Origin: Ectocarpus siliculosus
Lineage: Eukaryota; Sar; Phaeophyceae; Ectocarpales; Ectocarpaceae
Assembly: GCA_000310025.1 (NCBI GenBank)
Contig: FN649744.1
Coordinates: 602,025 to 666,024 of the forward strand
Direction of reading: 5' to 3'
Length of the DNA: 64,000 bases
Position numbers and translations under genes: made by a program. Positions within the stretch are counted from its first letter, which is position 1. Each line of letters opens with the position of its first letter. Of the stretch, positions 63,201 through 64,000 are shown in pieces. Under the pieces are notes generated by a model. It was not told the origin of the DNA. It saw only the letters and a list, made by a program, of their open reading frames with translations, and did no database searches.

Positions 63201-63847
63201 TATGGAAGCGCTTGTGGCAACTGCAGACGTCTCTCTTGAAACCCTCACCGATGTTCCATTCAACGAGAGCCGCCCAGAGACAGCCTCAAGCCAAACGTCG
63301 AAGAGCAGCCCTTCGTCACCAGGTCTGGACACGTCAGCGTCGTACATGCCTAAACCACTGAGGATGAGCTCACCGTCTTCCTCGACGACAGGGCTCGTGG
63401 GAATCACAATCTCAGGAGCATCTGGGACTGACACCACAGTAATGATGACCTGTGTGAACGCGTGTTGAGGGATCTTTGAGCGCACGCTTTCTCGTGGCAG
63501 TGTGTCGCCTAAACGCTGAAATCATGTGGTTCCGAAGTCCCTTCCAACCTGGTCAATGCTAAGGAGGTTTGTGCCGTTCTGCGGCCTCCAGTTCTTGATT
63601 CCGCCGCTCGAAGTACAGTACCCAGTACACTTGATTGTACCGATTGAAACGTGTGTTTAACGTCCACAAACCGGAACCTGGTCCCATACGACAGCGTGGT
63701 GTAGCTTATCACCGTGTTGCCATCAACTAGGTCAGGTCGAGCGCTCTACGATGTACTCGACGTACCTGCTTTGTATCGGATTTGGCTTCTCCTGCCCCAA
63801 GATACATCTGGTCATTCACTGTCAGAGTCAGCGTATCATTCCCGTAC
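26793..63847 (-). CDS. Giant multi-domain surface protein gene (5' end outside window)
   Basis: Thirty-nine exons with GT-AG borders can be placed from 63847 down to a TAA at 26793, encoding about 8,500 residues. Order: cadherin-like repeats, IPT/TIG, cupredoxin-like domain, about 55 more IPT/TIG in one exon, three IPT/TIG, Cys-rich GCC2/GCC3-like stalk, an IPT-like exon, ectodomain, membrane segment, ectodomain, multi-pass membrane region, cytoplasmic tail. Most adjacent exons agree in phase, which supports a single transcript. Weak points: a frame break near 36,680, an unsettled frame at the start of the exon at 33934, a phase mismatch between 32646 and 31747, and a 29-nt intron near 34,850. 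IPT and cadherin-like folds are extracellular adhesion or ligand modules; GCC2/GCC3 modules form stalks. A role in adhesion or sensing is inference. Two genes rather than one remains possible. Confidence 0.72.
27386..27510 (+). repeat. Short dispersed repeat, copy 2, in intron
   Basis: It aligns with 22563-22685. It lies in the 808-bp last intron of the giant gene (28023-27216), so repeats have accumulated there without harming exons. Confidence 0.55.
27565..27655 (-). repeat. tRNA-derived SINE-like sequence in intron
   Basis: The minus strand has a perfect Pol III A box TAGTCTAGCTG (27634-27624) and B box GGTTCGAATCC (27590-27580), about 33 nt apart as in tRNAs. The arms do not fold: the anticodon-stem halves are not complementary, and only CGCC/GGCG pair in the acceptor region. 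It is therefore a tRNA-derived repeat or tRNA pseudogene rather than a working tRNA. Confidence 0.6.
28024..28887 (-). CDS. Exons: conserved cytoplasmic region with first tail motif
   Basis: Exons 28887-28495 and 28227-28024, phase 0. Acidic DDDDDFDIPDMDDL is followed by NRSWLVNQLPSMLTPRTLKR and SRPYLINQFSRILNQLNRDI. Then comes tail motif 1, ISSDSEDDSPDFGPVALTAT and SRKIIRWWLAKARKQ. The second exon has RETVQPLINKARGTHCEQCL and an amphipathic, coiled-coil-like stretch (KLVFELEDLAAQFAAEQPAD). The strong sequence character and lack of hydrophobic stretches place this in the cytoplasm. Function unknown. Confidence 0.82.
29057..31747 (-). CDS. Exons: multi-pass membrane core
   Basis: Nine exons: 31747-31662 (basic, charged AKELEIKRDARAEKEQ, possible cytoplasmic helix), 31487-31299, 31158-30980, 30819-30715, 30564-30420, 30067-29915, 29790-29689, 29517-29425, 29158-29057. 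All eight joins are phase-consistent. Membrane helices: VFSSYVVGLFGLFILEFSLW, NYIWYVSIGFTILHMVIGDI, FMDFLLSYFVDLGLIMLF, NFYYPYIIVLLMIF, YYLSFALVIIFFQLCVDVFI, VHVNGIVYFVLGVQMMI and LLVIMIPFVVAIAYLTGWLL. Between them lies the charged loop ETRWKGLEDSLDECIDESMR. It does not match the polycystin channel, despite the polycystin-like ectodomain. It resembles uncharacterised oomycete membrane proteins as I remember them. Confidence 0.8.
32646..33934 (-). CDS. Exons: two membrane segments
   Basis: Exon 33934-33418 ends ENTVFIALFVVIGCTSVLVA and LYWLNVRITTQ, a helix after the hydrophilic KLKFDDFDKDPSQVGYTL. Exon 32872-32646 joins it in phase 0 and encodes LHFWSMFSLIAPPAFSGTLL followed by GLVPIVIMTMAVYVLLYG, another helix, then TDWVLDSYKLHYMDTAVDPD. 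The first 40 codons of the earlier exon conflict in frame with the exon before, so its start is unsettled. The second exon ends in phase 2 and does not fit the next exon found. Confidence 0.68.
34367..36568 (-). CDS. Exons: second ectodomain between membrane segments
   Basis: Exons 36568-36356, 36186-36016, 35845-35597, 35173-34992, 34938-34873, 34843-34729 and 34462-34367. They read in phase, with motifs VYDEHYKLAIYVTPSRCDDE, HIMHGLFMPSAAFFRNTTTL, AVYYESLMNTISAPLNMPPR, AFSQLMLPYLPYFSNCRGFD, KPIADWCTYSIECQYE and TGDSIFYLIRESITWQ. No known domain is recognised. Several Asn-X-Ser/Thr sites and Cys pairs fit an extracellular or lumenal loop. Two introns here are tiny (53 nt at 34991-34939 and 29 nt at 34872-34844). 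Confidence 0.65.
36660..37978 (-). CDS. Exons: juxtamembrane ectodomain and first membrane segment (frame break)
   Basis: Exons 37978-37889, 37280-37131, 36970-36803 and 36758 onward. The first three are phase 0 and encode TCDNTPVSGRMWNPCYTAE, VSGSIFSGDGLFYPHSTLPS and DYWLDDTRVADMDA. The fourth, after a 44-nt intron, encodes EWWWLSFWFLCAGGFIFFAC, a clear membrane helix, but then reads MGTE and TGA (36681-36683). In the next frame the sequence continues plausibly as IELIEVPQYTLTVPN, so a single missing base is likely. Whether this is an assembly error, a true lesion or a natural end giving a single-pass isoform is open. Confidence 0.65.
38129..39128 (-). CDS. Exons: linker and an IPT-like domain
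   Basis: Exon 39128-38976 encodes 51 residues (VDVCDKVEV..., no recognised domain). Exon 38602-38129 encodes 158 residues with ETTTVIGRNFRDSDVLMCRF and a later RVECPIPEYAFP, the two halves of an IPT-like fold, extended by a Cys/Asp-rich tail. Both use canonical sites in phase 0. The acceptor of the second exon is very strong (CTTGTTTTCCGACAG). Confidence 0.78.
39509..41685 (-). CDS. Exons: Cys-rich GCC2/GCC3 (ephrin-receptor-like) stalk
   Basis: Three exons (41685-40385, 40016-39840, 39637-39509) encode about 535 residues with a CPxGxxC or CPTGHFCPEG spacing repeated more than a dozen times, for example CPTGHFCPTPLEAIECPRGQ and CRPCPTGTFSSSPGVTDVSS. This is the GCC2/GCC3 or Tyr-kinase-ephrin-receptor-like pattern found in extracellular stalks. 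Donors and acceptors are canonical and phases agree (1 to 2, then 0 to 0). A short Ser/Thr/Asn-rich insert near 41460-41560 interrupts the Cys pattern. Confidence 0.9.
42027..43059 (-). CDS. Exon: three IPT/TIG domains, start of Cys-rich stalk
   Basis: It joins 43305 in phase 0 across a 245-bp intron. Repeats start at MVIASVTPPTGATSGGTEVL, EIGSIWPVLGPASEGGTVVT and EDVRPTQVLETGQVPVMVRG. The last 40 residues switch to stalk sequence, CEPGSFQPLSGTGRCLPCPV, so the domain border lies inside this exon. Confidence 0.88.
43060..43304 (-). other. Intron after the giant IPT/TIG exon
   Basis: Donor GTACGC, acceptor GTGTGCTAG, 245 bp, phase 0; joins GAAVQVQ to VSNDNASF. Confidence 0.85.
43305..58785 (-). 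CDS. 15.5-kb single exon encoding about 55 IPT/TIG repeats
   Basis: An uninterrupted frame of 5,160 codons lies between acceptor GATCCGGCAG and donor GTACGC. By eye about 55 repeats begin with the IPT/TIG signature, for example VLSIHPTTGPHRGGTSVFLS, VVEGLKPSRGSVAGGEKVSV and AVTSVHPSTGVVHGGTRVTI, each followed by G-x-x-F, a Cys-x-FG strand and a second Cys (CxxP). The paired Cys in nearly every repeat suggest one disulphide per domain, fitting an extracellular location. Non-repeat linkers occur near 57130-57430, 49560-49740, 48250-48480 and 43770-43850. No stop or shift occurs in 15 kb, strong evidence for selection. A stretch of ectodomain this long could span well over 100 nm. Confidence 0.93.
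58786..59024 (-). other. Intron before the giant IPT/TIG exon
   Basis: Donor GTAGGA, acceptor GATCCGGCAG. The split codon (AG/G, Arg) restores the frame HPFRYHSVSIENAVSMAKDT, linking the cupredoxin-like exon to the IPT array. This is the key evidence that the two are one gene. Confidence 0.82.
59025..60427 (-). CDS. Exon: three IPT/TIG domains and a cupredoxin-like domain
   Basis: This exon of 1,403 nt follows a good acceptor (GTGCGTCACAG). Three IPT/TIG starts are visible: RIISVEPNQISPEGRDTVSI, VLSIWPDAGPACGGTSVSVI and AVESVSPETGSAESWTNVTI. From about 59430 to 59070 the pattern changes to QYWLDQSDASNFGHPIAFSS, then GVH and a late APDVLYMYSEASPGLEHG. This resembles the short cupredoxin-like domain common in marine microbial proteins, which usually ends with a Cys-x2-His-x2-Met type cluster. 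Here that Cys and Met are missing, so copper binding is doubtful. The exon ends in phase 2 and joins 58785 exactly. Confidence 0.82.
60500..60892 (-). CDS. Exons linking cadherin-like and IPT/TIG regions
   Basis: Exon 60892-60761 encodes 44 residues, including SELAQAELMYTRSPGYDGPH, which resembles the closing strand of a cadherin-like repeat. Exon 60577-60500 encodes 26 residues ending ACSIPID, using donor GTAGAC. Both join in phase 0 to each other and to the exon at 60427. The intron before them (62107-60893) is 1,215 bp, and I found no further exon in it. Confidence 0.68.
62108..63847 (-). CDS. Exons: cadherin-like tandem repeats (N-terminal part seen)
   Basis: Four exons: 63847-63766, 63449-63249, 62958-62806 and 62338-62108, all phase-compatible. 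They show YGNDTLTLTVNDQMYLGAGE, then VIITVVSVPDAPEIVIPTSP, then FVYFTGTLTGINEAVGLLTY, then VLPVTVDAVNDSPKVV. The pattern of Asn-Asp-Ala/Ser-Pro linkers, a DxxxLTLTVND strand and an F-TGTL-x-IN-x-x-L-x-LTY strand is typical of long cadherin-like repeat arrays in adhesins. The array clearly continues beyond the right edge, so the start codon and any signal peptide are not in the window. Confidence 0.8.
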
Positions 63848-64000
63848 CTGTAATTGAGCCAATGGTGGCAATAGCAATCCACACAGACAACGTCATAGAA
63901 CGTTTTTGTCATGGTTCATACCAAGCGCCAGCGTGTCGGATACTGCGGGCCGCGCGTGGTTTCTGTTGCAAGGGGGATGCATAAACGTGTGTCGTACAGT

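Noticed and set aside
1-64000. CRISPR array, bacterial operon, phage or rRNA genes
   Set aside because: No regularly spaced repeats, no bacterial gene layout and no rRNA signature; the direct repeats present are LTRs or a two-unit tandem duplication.

Overview
The window looks like nuclear DNA of an intron-rich eukaryote, most likely a stramenopile and plausibly a brown alga. Reasons: GT-AG introns with pyrimidine-rich acceptors, many degenerate Ty3/gypsy and LINE copies, one assembly gap, and a giant surface-protein gene whose C-terminal membrane region resembles uncharacterised proteins I recall from oomycete genomes. The species call is inference; no marker gene is present.

Region 1 (1 to about 26,700) is a graveyard of mobile elements with no host gene I can support. 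A LINE reverse transcriptase (28-790, continuing 3591-5027) is split by a chromodomain Ty3/gypsy element (794-3590) flanked by a perfect 4-bp duplication, TATC. A solo LTR of the same family follows (5212-5499, duplication AGTA). Further relatives are an RNase H fragment (about 5900-6450), an LTR fragment (8021-8168) and a 5'-truncated copy (about 8890-12922) that carries an internally deleted element in reverse orientation (10880-11368). Beyond the gap (15000-15491) lie a second LINE 3' end (18145-19540), a poly-C-ended repeat in three copies, a zinc-knuckle LINE fragment (about 21330-21790), and a non-autonomous LTR element with matching LTRs and duplication TGTA (23249-25522).

Region 2 (26,793 to beyond the right edge, minus strand) reads as one giant gene of more than 37 kb. 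Thirty-nine exons can be placed by eye. Most junctions agree in phase, and together they encode about 8,500 residues with the N terminus outside the window. Order from N to C: cadherin-like repeats; three IPT/TIG domains and a cupredoxin-like domain; about 55 IPT/TIG repeats in a single 15.5-kb exon; three more IPT/TIG; a Cys-rich GCC2/GCC3-like (ephrin-receptor-like) stalk; one more IPT-like exon; a mixed ectodomain with a first membrane segment; a second ectodomain; a multi-pass membrane region; and a cytoplasmic tail with three copies of an acidic plus WW/WY motif. The layout suggests a huge adhesive or sensory surface receptor with a conserved multi-pass base.

Weak joints: an apparent 1-nt frameshift in the first membrane exon (near 36,680), a frame conflict at the start of the 33.9-kb exon, and a phase mismatch between the exons near 32.6 and 31.7 kb (probably a missed exon). 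These may be assembly errors, missed exons or real lesions.
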